Source: Parasponia andersonii
Lineage: Eukaryota; Streptophyta; Magnoliopsida; Rosales; Cannabaceae
DNA length: 64,000 nt
Assembly (NCBI GenBank): GCA_002914805.1
Contig: JXTB01000101.1
Location: 694,640-758,639 of the forward strand
Direction: 5' to 3'
Made by a program: the position numbers and the translations under genes. Under the pieces are notes generated by a model. That model was not told where the DNA came from, did not search any database, and was given only the letters and a program-made list of their open reading frames with translations. Shown here one piece after another: positions 33,095 through 44,136 of this stretch. The first letter of the stretch is position 1. Each line of letters opens with the position of its first letter.

Positions 33095-33580
33095 ATGAAA
33101 ATCAGTACTAGTACTCGCCTTCTTTGCCTACTCATTCCATTCATTTTGGTCTTATTCTTTTCTTCTCTTTATGAAACATGTGAAGGTACTAGTATTATTG
33201 ATATTAATCTCCCACCTTATCCGCCACCAAAACGAAAAGGAACTAGTAAGGTTAAGATCACAAACTATTTGGTTCCAAAAACCACAGACCTAACTCTTCA
33301 CTGCAAATCCAAAAACGACGATCTTGGAATCCAATTTCTTCACTACAATCAGACCTTCGGGTTCCGATTCACTCGCAATTTTTGGGGTACGACACTCTTC
33401 TTTTGTAGCTTTTCATGGGGAAGAGAATTCCACTGGTTTGATATTTATAATGCAGGTGATTATGATTGCACCACACCATGCTTGTGGAGCATCCTTGCTA
33501 CGGGACCTTGCCTTTTCAACTATGATACACGTAAATATGATTTGTGTCATGAGTGGAACAAAAACAAATTAAATAAGTGA
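33095..33580 (+). CDS. S-protein homologue (SPH gene 3), 161 aa
   Basis: A single-exon secreted protein. Residues 1-27 form a signal peptide (RLLCLLIPFILVLFFSSLY). ETCEG (27-31) and a proline-rich basic linker (LPPYPPPKRKGTSKVKITN, about 39-57) follow. The S1 domain then carries LTLHCKSKNDDLG (66-78), FWGTTLFFCSFSWG (96-109), FHWFDIY (112-118), PCLWSI and GPCLFNY, ending with CHEWNKN. Cysteines are at 29, 70, 104, 125, 129, 139 and 151, and there is an NQT site at 85. I chose ATG 33095 over the upstream in-frame ATG at 33014 because it begins a clean signal peptide and the upstream ATG precedes the TATA box. It is most similar to the frameshifted copy at 29980. It looks intact. Its role is unknown; SPH family members are secreted putative ligands. 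Confidence 0.92.
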   Translation: MKISTSTRLLCLLIPFILVLFFSSLYETCEGTSIIDINLPPYPPPKRKGTSKVKITNYLVPKTTDLTLHCKSKNDDLGIQFLHYNQTFGFRFTRNFWGTTLFFCSFSWGREFHWFDIYNAGDYDCTTPCLWSILATGPCLFNYDTRKYDLCHEWNKNKLNK

Positions 33581-33670
33581 TTTTGAAGTATTAGTCCTTC
33601 TATATGATCGATCATGTTGAGATGTGAGAACATTATTGTTACTCTCGAGATATATATAACCAATACATGC

Positions 33671-33676
33671 AATAAA
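33671..33676 (+). terminator. Poly(A) signal of SPH gene 3
   Basis: AATAAA occurs 90 bp after the stop codon, followed by a second AATAAATAAG. Confidence 0.55.
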
Positions 33677-33799
33677 AATAAATAAGTAACTCTTTTGTTT
33701 AGGTTTCATGTATCTTGTTATGGTTTATGGGTATAAATGACAATAGACAAAAAAAAAAATTACTCTTGTTCTATTCGAAAAGTGACATGTTTTCTATTG

Positions 33800-34000
33800 T
33801 TTAAAAGGTAAACTGTCAAAAAAAAAACCCCCTTAAATTTGGGTGTTCTGCAATTTAAATTTTAAAATTTAGACTCTGCAAAAAAATAAGCCGAGATTAA
33901 GAATTTCTGAAAATTAATATATTGAATTGACTTTTTAAATAATTTTAACTAGTAAAATACAATAATATCCTCATAATTAAGAAGAATAATAATGACTAAT
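33800..34000 (-). repeat. Left arm of foldback repeat, split by the Tekay element
   Basis: This arm is an imperfect inverted copy of 42764-42957. Marker words on its + strand are GTTCTGCAATTTAAATTTT, GAGATTAAGAATTTCTGAAA and ATTAATATATTGAATTGAC. Their complements occur in order in the right arm. The arm ends at the target duplication CTAAT (33996-34000), so the Tekay element sits close to the dyad centre. Confidence 0.75.
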
Positions 34001-35495
34001 TGTAAAAACCCATTTTTTAAAGGAGCAAAATAGCCTTTTGACCAGATTTAAAAAAAAAAACAGATTATATATATATATAATTCTCTCTCCTCTCTCTCGT
34101 TTCACTCCCCCCCCCCAGATCTCTCTCTCTCTCTCTCTTTCTCTCCCTCGTCTCTCTCACTCTCGGCCAAAGAGCAGCCGCCGCCGCCCCAGGCTTCGTC
34201 CGGCCGAGCAGACCACTGGCGAGTCCTCCCCAGGCCACCACGAGCCAACGCTTTGCAGCAGTGACCGCCGAAGAGCCGCCGTTGATGGGGAAGACGAAAG
34301 GGGGCAGTTCGGACTTTTTGTCACCGGCGAAGATTCCGGCGTCCATTTGACTCCAAACCGGTCCCGTTAGATTTGTATCGTCGCAAAGATCATCAAGGTA
34401 TATATATCTCAACTCCATTTTGCTCGGATTGAAAATTGCCATTTTTGGGCATTTCGAGTTTATGGTTGTTGTTCTCGATCCAGCCGTTGGATTGTGTTTT
34501 TGACTACATTTTTGGAATGTACTCAAAAAATGGAGAAGTTTGATATATATATATTGTGTGGTTTGGTGATCGGCACGAAAATCGAGATTGGACGGTCGAG
34601 ATTTTGTCTAGTTTTGAGTGCCACCGGTACGGTGTGAGTCCGGACCTGAATTGGACAAGTTATATGTCTAACCTAGCTATTTTGGGTGCTAGGAATTCAA
34701 TAAAGAGGTCCGTTTGTGGAATTGAAGCTCCGGGGAGAAAGTTTATTTTTCGCAAGAGGACGATCGAGGGATGGGAATTGTTTCCCGACCTTCCGGGCGA
34801 TCGTCAACGACACCTTGAGGACTCAATAACATGGTATCGCTACTCCGCTGAGATAGGAGTTTAGTTACCTTCGTTTTATACCGTTTTTGAGTTAAAACTT
34901 ATTTTCTACAGCATATAAGAACAAATGTGTTTTTAATGATTTGAATTATATGTGATGGAATCTGGTTATACGATATATACTGTACTGCTATGGGAATTTG
35001 CTGTGTGCAGGTTATTTTGGGTATATTAAAAATAGGGCCGTTATGCTGCCCGTTTTTCTATAAAACCCTATTATGCATGTTTTACTGAAAAACCAGAGTA
35101 CAATAGTTTTTACACTTCAGTTCTGTATTGTACGTGTCATAGGATCATACATGAGCACCGTGTTAGCATCGTGGGTTTTACAGTGTGGCGTTGCGTGCCC
35201 CACCGTCGGTGAAAGTCCGTAAACTCGTGCAAGGTCTTGTTACTTCTGATTACCTCCCCATTTGGCAGGTGTAGGCAATTCGGTTGCCCCTCCAGGTTTG
35301 GTAGGCGACACATGGGTGTCCCCTCCGGGTATGGGCTTAGGTATCAGGCAGGCTGTTAGGTACACTTAGTGCTATCATCCTGGGTTTCCACAGATGAGAG
35401 GATGTGAGCTCATGGGTATGGGTTGATTTGTGTCATGTGCATATGGATTGATGGTTTTGATTACACTGTTTTATATATATTGGCTCCCGGTTTGG

Positions 35496-35547
<52 letters not shown>

Positions 35548-36099
35548 TGTATATGTTTTGGATTTAAACTAACCATGCAGGAGTTTTCCATCACTGAACT
35601 GTTTTTCTTTGAGGTAACTATTTTCCTACTGGGCATTATATGCTTATCCCCTACCTTCCTCCTGAGGTGTGTCCAGTGCGATCTTGGTGATCAAGAGGAG
35701 TAAGAGGTTATCCGGATTGCAGTTCGTCTCTTGGTAATGCTAGGAGTTGTGGTCATAGTCTTTGGACTATTTGGATTTTGTGTTAGCATTGAACCAAGAT
35801 TACTGCTTTCTATTTTGTCTGCAAACTTATGTATGCCCTTCTAGTGTTTGACTTCTGTTGTGGATGATGATGATGCTGGTTTTATATTTAATTTCACGTT
35901 TTTAAATAATTGTTCAATCTATGTTTGATGGTGTATACGAACTGTGGGAGTGGTTCACGGGATGAAATTCCGATTATTTTATTTAAATGGACCGTATTTA
36001 TAAAAACTAGAACTTTTGACATTTTTCAAATAAATCAAGGAATTTCCCACCTTTGTGAAATTCCCCTTCTGCCACTAGCCCGGGTTTTGGGTCGTGACA
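34001..36099 (+). repeat. 5' LTR of Tekay element (2099 bp)
   Basis: It starts TGTAAAAACCC and ends GGGTCGTGACA. It contains a CT-rich tract near 34080-34150 and an (AT)n run at 35499-35544. The LTR matches 40682-42758 throughout. Confidence 0.95.
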
Positions 36100-36107
36100 T
36101 AAATTTT

Positions 36108-36119
36108 TGGTATCAGAGC
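36108..36119 (+). other. Primer-binding site, tRNA-iMet type
   Basis: TGGTATCAGAGC lies 8 bp behind the LTR end. This is the standard plant initiator-methionine primer site. Confidence 0.93.
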
Positions 36120-36233
36120 ATTGAGTTTAACAGCTCGGAAGTATCACCGTTAAACTAGATTGAAGTTGATTTTACGACAAGCATGCATCGTTATCTCACT
36201 AACAGTTTGGCATATTGTTTCAGACTTTTAAGG

Positions 36234-37400
36234 ATGCCTCCTAGAAGAGTTCCGAGGCACCAGCCGGATGCCGAACCTCCTCGTCCAGATTTCACTCATC
36301 TGATCGAGGCAATGTAGCAGGCATTCATCCAGATGAGCAATCTAGACTATCAGCCTCCAGCTATGAGGGAACGTCAGTTGGATCAGGCTGATCACCTCCA
36401 ACAGTTCATGCATCTCTAGCCAGGGAAGTTTGATGGTAGACCAGAGGCTCTCACAGCAATTGCTTGGTTGAGTGAGATGGAGAGGTACTTTCGAGCCCTT
36501 GGTACTCCAGTTGAGTTTTGGGCTGTGTTTGCTGTTACCCGTTTGACAGGGAGCGCCATTCATTGGTGGGAAACAGTGGAACGGATGCAAGATATAGTGG
36601 GCTTGAATTGGGAAGACTTTGAACGGATTTTCAAGGCCCAGTATGCCAATGAGGATCAACAGAATGAAGTTGTGAACCGATTTGAGACTTTGACCCAAGG
36701 TAACAGAACGGTGAATGAGTACCTGATAGAATTCACTGAGTTGGCAAGTGTTGCTCTTGGACCGGGTACGAGTGAGAAGTACCGAGTTGCTAAGTTCAGG
36801 AGTCGTCTGAATCAGAATATTTTCAACAAGATTGGCATTCAGACTTTCCATACTCTTCTTGAGATTGCAGTGGCTGCCCAGCGGGCAGAGGCTATCGAAG
36901 AAAGTTTGGATTCCAAGAGAAACCAACAGAGAGGAAATGACAGGAAAGCCACCAGAAGGAACCAGAGGCAGTGGTCAGCCCAAGGTACTCTGAGCAGTGG
37001 GAGCTCAAATAGCAGTGGTTCTTCTGGGGGTGGTAGAGATAGTCCATATGGAGGATGTTTTATTTGTGGCTAGCAGAGTCATCGGAAGAAGGAGTGTCCC
37101 AACCGTCTGCAGAAATCTCCTCTTTCTCAGGGAGGACCGCAGAGGAGCCAGTCAGGTTCTGTTCCCTATCAGAACACTCAGGCAAGGCCGCAACAGTCAC
37201 AGGGTGCTTCGCAGGCTTTTACTTCCCCTTAGCTTTATCAGCATCAGTACTGCCCTCAGGGTTTCACTCAGAACTTTCAGACTCCTCAGGCCTGAGGGAG
37301 TCAGGGTGGGCGTGGTTTTGGCAGTAGTGGTCCAGGATCCAGCAGCAGCCGTCCTGGCCAGGGAAGAGGCAACAAAGGGAAAGGAAAGGTGACTAGCCAA
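36234..37400 (+). mobile_element. gag region of Tekay element (fossil)
   Basis: The retrotransposon gag domain is recognised by AIHWWETVERM, WEDFERIFKAQY and VNEYLIEFTELA (about 36540-36760). A Gln/Ser/Gly-rich tail and the start of a zinc knuckle (GGCFICG) follow near 37070. The region is not intact. Confidence 0.88.
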
Positions 37401-40400
37401 GCCTATGCTTTTACTGGGGCAGACGACACTCAGGATCGCATTGGCCGAAGTGTTGTTGACGGTATGATCCTTCTTTCACACTCTTGGACACATGTTTTGT
37501 TTGATACTGGTGCATCCCACTCATTCATATCCTTATTGTTTGCTCAACTGTTGGGGTTGAAATTTTCTGATTTGGATTATGTATTGTCGTTGGGTACACC
37601 TTTCGGAGGAATGGCCGATGTGTCTAGTGTGTGTAAGTCTTGTCGGGTTGTGATTGGTGATAGGAAGCTTCTTGCTGATTTGATTGTGTTGCCGATGGGA
37701 CAGTATGACGTGATCCTCGGTATGGATTGGTTGTCGAAGTATCGAGCCGTTGTAGACTGTCATAAGAAGCGGGTGACTCTTTTTCCTAGTGATGGACATC
37801 CTATTGTCTATCAGGCTGGGATGAGTTCGCTGAAGCCTATTCCTGTTCTGAAACCATGCATGGGTGGAAGGAAGAAACTTGAGTATTATAGGAACTTGTT
37901 TGCCATAGATGGCAAGGTAAGGACAGACGATTAAGACCCATGGATTCCGGTGGTGTGTGAGTATTTGGAGGTATTTCCTGAAGACTTACCGGGGTTACCA
38001 CCTGATAGGGAGATCGAATTATGTATTGAACTAGTTCCTGGAGCTCAGCCAGTTTCTATTCCAGCCTATCGCATGGCACTTGCTAAGATGGAAGAATTAA
38101 GAGAACAGTTGGACTATCTGCTTTCCAAGGGCTTTATTCGCAATATTACTTTTCTTTGGGGTGCTCTCGTTTTGTTTGCGAAGAAAGCTGATAGTTCGTT
38201 GAGACTTTGTGTGGATTACTGGAAGTTAAACCAGTTGACAGTGAAGAACAAGTATCCTTTACCAAGGATAGATGAGTTGTTTGATCAACTCGGTGGTTCA
38301 AGATTCTTTTCTAAGATCGATTTGAGATCCGGTTATCATCAGTTGAAGGTAAGGGAGGATGATATACTGAAGACAACAATCAGAACCCGATATGGTCACT
38401 TTGAGTTTCTGGTGATGCCATTTGGTTTAACGAATGCACCTGCAGCCTTTATGGATCTCATGAATCGGATTTTCAGGCCGTTTTTGGATCGTTTTATGGT
38501 TGTGTTCATCGACGATATCCTGGTATATTCCAAGACTCGAGAACAGTATGCCGAACATCTGGAGATAGTACTCAAGTCCTTGAGAGATCATCAGTTGTAC
38601 ACCAAGAAATCGAAGTGTGACTTTTGGATGTCAGAAGTGAAGTTCTTGGGCCATGTGATTTCTCACGGAGGTATTTCAGTCGATCCCGCTAAGATTGAAG
38701 CTGTCCTGGAGTAGGAAAGACCGAGAAATGTGACAGAGGTACGTAGTTTCCTTAGTTTGGCAGGCTACTACCATCGTTTTGTGCAAGATTTCTCGAGAAT
38801 TGCTTTGCCTTTGACGAAGTTGTCCAGAAAGGACATCAAGTTTGTTTGGGACCACGAGAGTGAAGAAGCTTTTGTCAAATTGAAGCAGAGTTTGACCACT
38901 GTACCTGTTCTTACTGTTCCTGACAATAACGAGTCTTATGTAGTGTATACCGATGCTTCAAAGACGGGTTTGGGATGTGTCTTGATGCAGAATGGTCGAG
39001 TTGTGGCTTATGCTTCTCATCAGTTGAAGCCATATGAAAGGAAATATCTCACTCATGATCTGGAACTTGCAACAGTGATCTTTGCGTTGAAGATTTGGCA
39101 ATGTTACTTGTATGGTGTGAAGTTCGACATATTCTCCGATCATAAGAGTTTAAAGTATCTCTTTACCCAGAAGGATTTGAACTTGAGACAGCGAAGATGG
39201 GTTGAGTATATGGAGGATTATGACTTCGACCTACTATACCATCCTGGTAAGGCCAATGTTGTAGCTGATGCACTGAGTAGGAAGCCTCATGGTGCACTAG
39301 CTGCACTGGTGTTTAAAGATTGGAAAACTCAGTTGCGATTAGTGATTACAACTTACAGTACTTCGAGAATGAAGGTGTTGCTTGCCTGAGCAACATTGTG
39401 ATTTCACTATCTCTTCTCCAGACTGTCCAGCAGAGTCAGTGGCAAAACAGGGAATTGAGGACAACCTGGAACCGACTTCAGAATGGTGAACAGTTAGATG
39501 GTTGGAGCACTAACAGGGAAGGTTCTTGCTTTTCAATGGGAAGTTGGCTGTAGCTAATGACCCTAATCTTCGAGAAACCATTCTAACAGAGGCTCACAAA
39601 TCAAGGTTCGCAGTACACCCAGGTAGTACTAAGATGTACCGGGAATTGAAATGACAGTATTGGTGAAAAGGGATGAAGAAGGATGTAGCTAATTTTGTGG
39701 CTAAGTGTTTGACTTGTCAGCAAGTCAAGGCTGAACACCAGAGACTAGCTGGATTACTTCAGTCGTTGCCAATTCCGGAATGGAAGTGGGACAAGATCAC
39801 GATGGACTTCGTGACCAATTTGCCAAAGACCTTGAGGAAAAACGACGCAGTTTGGGTGATAGTTGATCGGTTAACGAAGAGTGCTCACTTTATACCGATC
39901 CGGATGGACTACTCTCTTACTAAGCTCAGTAGACTNNNNNNNNNNNNNNNNNNNNNNNNNNNNNNNNNNNNNNNNNNNNNNNNNNNNNNNNNNNNNNNNN
40001 NNNNNNNNNNNNNNNNNNNNNNNNNNNNNNNNNNNNNNNNNNNNNNNNNNNNNNNNNNNNNNNNNNNNNNNNNNNNNNNNNNNNNNNNNNNNNNNNNNNN
40101 NNNNNNNNNNNNNNNNNNNNNNNNNNNNNNNNNNNNNNNNNNNNNNNNNNNNNNNNNNNNNNNNNNNNNNNNNNNNNNNNNNNNNNNNNNNNNNNNNNNN
40201 NNNNNNNNNNNNNNNNNNNNNNNNNNNNNNNNNNNNNNNNNNNNNNNNNNNNNNNNNNNNNNNNNNNNNNNNNNNNNNNNNNNNNNNNNNNNNNNNNNNN
40301 NNNNNNNNNNNNNNNNNNNNNNNNNNNNNNNNNNNNNNNNNNNNNNNNNNNNNNNNNNNNNNNNNNNNTTGAAGAAGTACACGCCGGACCCATCTCATGT

Positions 40401-40623
40401 TGTTCAGTACGTGCATGTACCGATCTAAGAAGATGTGTCCTATGAAGAGCAGCCTGTTCGTTTATTGGCTAGAGAGTTGAAAGTGCTTCGCAACAGAGAG
40501 ATTCCACTTGTCAAAGTGCTTTGGGAACATCACAAAAAGGACGAGGCTACTTGGGAACTCGAGATGGAGATATACGAGAAGTACCCTAATTTGTTTAACT
40601 TTCAGTTAGAAGTTGTATTGTGA
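37401..40623 (+). mobile_element. pol region of Tekay element (fossil): PR-RT-RH-INT-chromodomain
   Basis: Protease: DTGASHSFISLLFA near 37500 and VILGMDWLSKY near 37710. Reverse transcriptase: [37 protein letters not shown] and [11 protein letters not shown] (38260-38540). RNase [18 protein letters not shown] near 38940 and the DALSRKPHG end near 39280. Integrase: zinc-binding end near 39600-39730 ([12 protein letters not shown]), then [14 protein letters not shown] and [14 protein letters not shown], running into the gap at 39936. After the gap the integrase end leads to a chromodomain at about 40430-40620 (LRNREIPLVKVLWEHHKK, ATWELEMEI). Broken, as expected of a fossil. Confidence 0.9.
39936..40368. 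other. Assembly gap (433 N) in Tekay integrase
   Basis: The N run replaces the C-terminal half of the integrase region. A typical chromovirus would need more than 433 bp here, so the gap size may be nominal. Confidence 0.9.
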
Positions 40624-40665
40624 TGTAAACCTTGACTTGTATTTTGAATTTCGGGATGAAATTCT

Positions 40666-40681
40666 TATAAGGAAGGGAGAA
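40666..40681 (+). other. Polypurine tract of Tekay element
   Basis: ATAAGGAAGGGAGAA lies directly before the 3' LTR start at 40682. Confidence 0.85.
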
Positions 40682-42176
40682 TGTAAAAACCCATTTTTTA
40701 AAGGGGCAAAATGGTCTTTTGACCAGATTTAAAAAAAAAACAAATTATATATATATAATTCTCTCTCCTCCCTCTCGTTTCACTCCCCTCCCTAGATCTC
40801 TCTCTCTCTCTCTTTTTCTCCCTCGTCTCTCTCACTCTCGGCCAAAGAGCAGCCACTGCCGCCCCAGGCTTCGTTCGGCCGAGCAGACCGCTGGCGAGTC
40901 CTCCCCAGCCACCACGAGCCAACACCGAGCAGCAGCGACCGCCGGAAGAGCCGCCGTCGACGGGGAAGATGAAAGGGGGCCGTTCGGACTTTTTGTCACC
41001 AGCGAAGATTCCAGCGTCCATTTGACTCCAAACTGGTCCCGTTGGATTCGTATCGTCGCAAGGATCATCAAGATATATATATCTCAACTCCATTTTACCC
41101 GGATTGAAAGTTGCCATTTTTGGGCATTTCGAGTTTATGGTTGTTGTTCTCGATCCGGCCGTTGGATTGTGTTTTTGACTATATTTTTGGAATGTACTCG
41201 GAAAATGGAGAAGTTTGATATATATATATATTGTGTGGTTTGGTGATCGGCACGAAAATTGAGATCGGACGATCGAGAGTTTGTCTCGTTTTGCGTGCCA
41301 CATGTCTGGTGTGAGCCCGGACCCGAATTGGACAAGTTATATGTCTAGCCTAGCTATTTTGGGTGCTAGGAATTCAATGAAGAAGTCCGTTTGTGGAATT
41401 GAAGCTCCGGTGAGAAAGTTAGTTTTTCGCAAGAGGACAATCGAGGGCTGGGAATTGGTTCCCGACCCTCCGAGCGATCGTCAACGACACCTTGAGGACT
41501 CAATAGCGTGGTATCGCTACTCCGGTGAGGTAGGGGTTTAGTTACCTTCGTTTTATACCGTTTTTGAGTTAAAACTTATTTTCTGCATCATATAAGAACA
41601 AGTGTGTTTTTAATGATTTGAATTATATGTGATGAAATCTGGTTATACGATATATACTGTACTGCTCTGGGAATTTGCTGTGTGCAGGTTATTTTGGGTA
41701 TATCAAAAATAGGGCCGTTATGCTGCCCGTTTTTCTATAAAACCCTATTATGCATATTTTACTGAAAAACCAGATTCCAATAGTCTTTACACTTCAGTTT
41801 TGTATTACACGTGTCATAGGATCATACATGAGCACCGTGTTAGCATCGTGGGTTTTACAGTGTGGGGCTGCGTGCCCCACCGTCGGTGAAAGTCTGTAAA
41901 CTCGCCCGAGGTCTTGTTACTTCTGATTACCTCCCAATTTGGTAGGTGTAGGCAATTCGGTTACCCCTCCTGGTTTGGTAGGCGACACATGGGTGTCCCC
42001 TCTGGGTATGGGCTTAGGTATCAGGCAAGCTGTTAGGTACACTTAGTGCCATCATCCTGGGTTTCCACAAATGAGAGGATGTGAGCTCATGAGTATAGGT
42101 TGATTTGTGTCATGTGCATATGGATTGATGGTTTTGATTACACTGTTTTATATATATATTGGCTCCCGGTTTGGAT

Positions 42177-42207
<31 letters not shown>

Positions 42208-42758
42208 ATATGTTTTGGATTTGAACTAACCATGCAGGAGTTTTCCATCACTGAACTGTTTTTCTTCGAGGTAACTATTTTCCTACTGGGCATTGTATGC
42301 TCACCCCCTACCTTCCTCCTCAGGTGGTGTCTAGTGCAATCTTGGTGATCAAGAGGAGTAAGAGGTCATCCGGATTACAGTTCGTCTCTTGGTAATGCTA
42401 GGAGTTGTTGTCATAGTCTTTGGACTATTTGAATTTTGTGTTAGCATTGAACCAAGATTACTGCTTTCTATTTTGTCTGCAAACTTATGTATACCATTCT
42501 GGTATTTGACTTCTGTTGTGGATGATGATAATGCTATGTTTTATATTTAATTTCGCGTTTTTAAATAATTGTTCAATCCATGTTTGATGGTGTATACGAA
42601 CTGTGGGAGTGGTTCACGGGATGAAATTCTGATTATTTTATTTAAATTGACCGTTTTTATAAAAACTAGAACTTTTGACATTTTTCAAATAAATCAAGGA
42701 ATTTCCCACTTTTATGAAATTCCCCTTCTGCCACTAGCCCGAGTTTTGGGTCGTGACA
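40682..42758 (+). repeat. 3' LTR of Tekay element (2077 bp)
   Basis: It starts TGTAAAAACCC and ends GGGTCGTGACA before the target duplication CTAAT. It matches the 5' LTR with scattered differences and shorter AT and CT tracts. Confidence 0.95.
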
Positions 42759-42763
42759 CTAAT

Positions 42764-43155
42764 CTAGTTATAACATAGGATATTATTATTTTTTCATTAC
42801 TATAATTGGTCAAAGAGTTAGTCTAATGTATTAATTTTCAAAAGTTCTTAATCTCAGAGTATTATTTTGTAGAGTCTAAACTTAAAGGTCTAAATTACAG
42901 AATATTTAATCTAGGGTATTTTTTCGCAGTTCACACTTTGTTTAAATTGACAAAATGGTTGCTTTTTTAATAGAGAATATTGTTGTTTTTTCATTAATAT
43001 AATTGATCAAAAAGTCAGTCTAGTGTATTAATTTTCAAAGGTTCTTAATATCAGGGTATTATTTTTTAAAGAGTTCAAACTTCAAAATTTAAGTTGTAGA
43101 ATATTCAAACTTCAGGGTATCTTTTCGTAGTTTATCTTTTGTTTTAATTGACAAA
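42764..43155 (+). repeat. Right arm of foldback repeat plus a second direct copy
   Basis: Two direct copies of a roughly 193-bp unit lie at about 42764-42957 and 42958-43155. Both share TTTTTTCATTA-TATAATTG, GTATTAATTTTCAAA, TTCTTAAT-TCAG-GTATTATTTT and TTTTTTCGCAGTT or CTTTTCGTAGTTT. The complement of the unit forms the left arm at 33800-34000. Confidence 0.75.
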
Positions 43156-43735
43156 ATAGTTGTTTTTTTTAAAAGACTTTTGTCCATTTCTCAATTTAAA
43201 ATTGGACTAACAACAAATATCTAAATATGTAGCATTCAAAAATCTCATTATTATTGAATAAGAGTTTTCTTTATTTAATGTGGTCCTAGCATTGTTATAC
43301 TGAAGTGAATACTAGTTTAACTCATAGATTAATATTTGAGCTTATTAAAGTTTTTGGAAATCAAAATAAGTTATTAATTAAACGATATCCAATTGGGAGT
43401 TTTAAATGTCAGTGAAATTCAAACTTGTTTGCGCTTTTAATTTATATTTCTGTCTTTTTATTAACTTTTAGGTCGTACTCAGGTTTAGACTAAGTTTTCA
43501 GCTTTTCTTGTTTTAATTTTGATTTAGTGGTGGATTTCTTAATGAATTGAAATCTAAGGGAGAGAATTACCACGACCCATAATCCAAGGCTTGGTGGGTG
43601 TAACGGTCCTTTCATTTTTATGCCTCTAGCTCCTCTACCGGAGCTGATTAATTTTCATTATCTTGATTAAATTTATTAAAAATAAATGGACAAATAACTC
43701 ATATTTTTTTCATGTATGAAATAATGCGCGCAATA
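43156..43735. other. AT-rich intergenic DNA
   Basis: No gene seen. CCACGACCCATAATCCAAGG near 43571 recalls the terminal CACGACCC of Tekay-type LTRs on the opposite strand, but no LTR body follows. Confidence 0.5.
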
Positions 43736-43805
43736 TTGACTGCCGTAACCATGCTTACGAAGTGTTGTTATTACTAGACTATGTTTTTTACATTATCATA
43801 TATTA
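43736..43805 (+). pseudogene. SPH C-terminal relic
   Basis: GACTGCCGTAACCATGC, then TTACGAAGTGTTGTTATTAC and AGACTATGTTTTTTACATTA align with the SPH gene 2 segment beginning GACTGCCTTAAGCCATGC (about 30358-30420). That segment codes the DC-xx-PC-LWS-V-GPCLF block. No upstream SPH domain is left. It lies on the same strand as the other copies, which supports one cluster interrupted by insertions. Confidence 0.6.
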
Positions 43806-43814
43806 TAAAAAAAA

Positions 43815-44130
43815 TCTTATTTTCAGTGACCACAAAATGTGTGACTAACTAAAAGTGAAAAATTGATGACTAAAAAAATGCCATTAATTTTTATGTCGTG
43901 ACTAAAATTTTGTGACAATAAAAATAATTTGTTGTGACTAAATAAAATTTTAGACACAATAAATTTTATTACTACAAACAAAAAGTTAATGATTAAAAGT
44001 ATATATATTACTGATAATTTGTGATTAAATATTAATTTTTAAGTCACAACTAATTGTGACTGAATGTCACTTTTAAACTTTTAGTCAGAAAAAAGTGTTG
44101 CAACTAAAAACCTTATCATTAAATATTGAT
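43815..44130. mobile_element. Degraded CACTA-like repeat (GTGACTAAA/TAGTCACAA type)
   Basis: The interior words TGTGACTAA, GTCGTGACTAAAATTTTGTGAC, TAAGTCACAACTAATTGTGAC and TTTTAGTCAG match the composition of the MITE at 25130-25486. Clear terminal repeats and a target duplication are not seen. Confidence 0.45.
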
Positions 44131-44136
44131 TTTTAC

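Larger units (their letters stand above)
34001..42758 (+). mobile_element. Ty3/gypsy LTR retrotransposon, Tekay chromovirus lineage, near full-length, decayed
   Basis: 8758 bp with LTRs of about 2.1 kb, TG...CA ends and identical target duplications CTAAT at 33996-34000 and 42759-42763. Parts in order: 5' LTR, tRNA-iMet primer-binding site, gag with a CCHC-like zinc knuckle region, protease (DTGASHS), reverse transcriptase ([10 protein letters not shown]), RNase H, integrase, C-terminal chromodomain, polypurine tract, 3' LTR. The long LTRs and terminal chromodomain fit the Tekay (Del) branch of plant chromoviruses. It is broken at several points, fewer than ten by eye, and part of integrase is an N gap. 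The two LTRs differ by roughly 4-6% in the parts compared by eye, so insertion is probably a few million years old. It lies in the SPH cluster, 0.4 kb behind SPH gene 3. Confidence 0.95.

Noticed and set aside
34038-34864. Open frames of about 100-150 codons in the Tekay LTRs, repeated at 40719-41541 and 58186-59012
   Set aside because: They fall in LTR sequence, differ between copies, and match no protein family I know.
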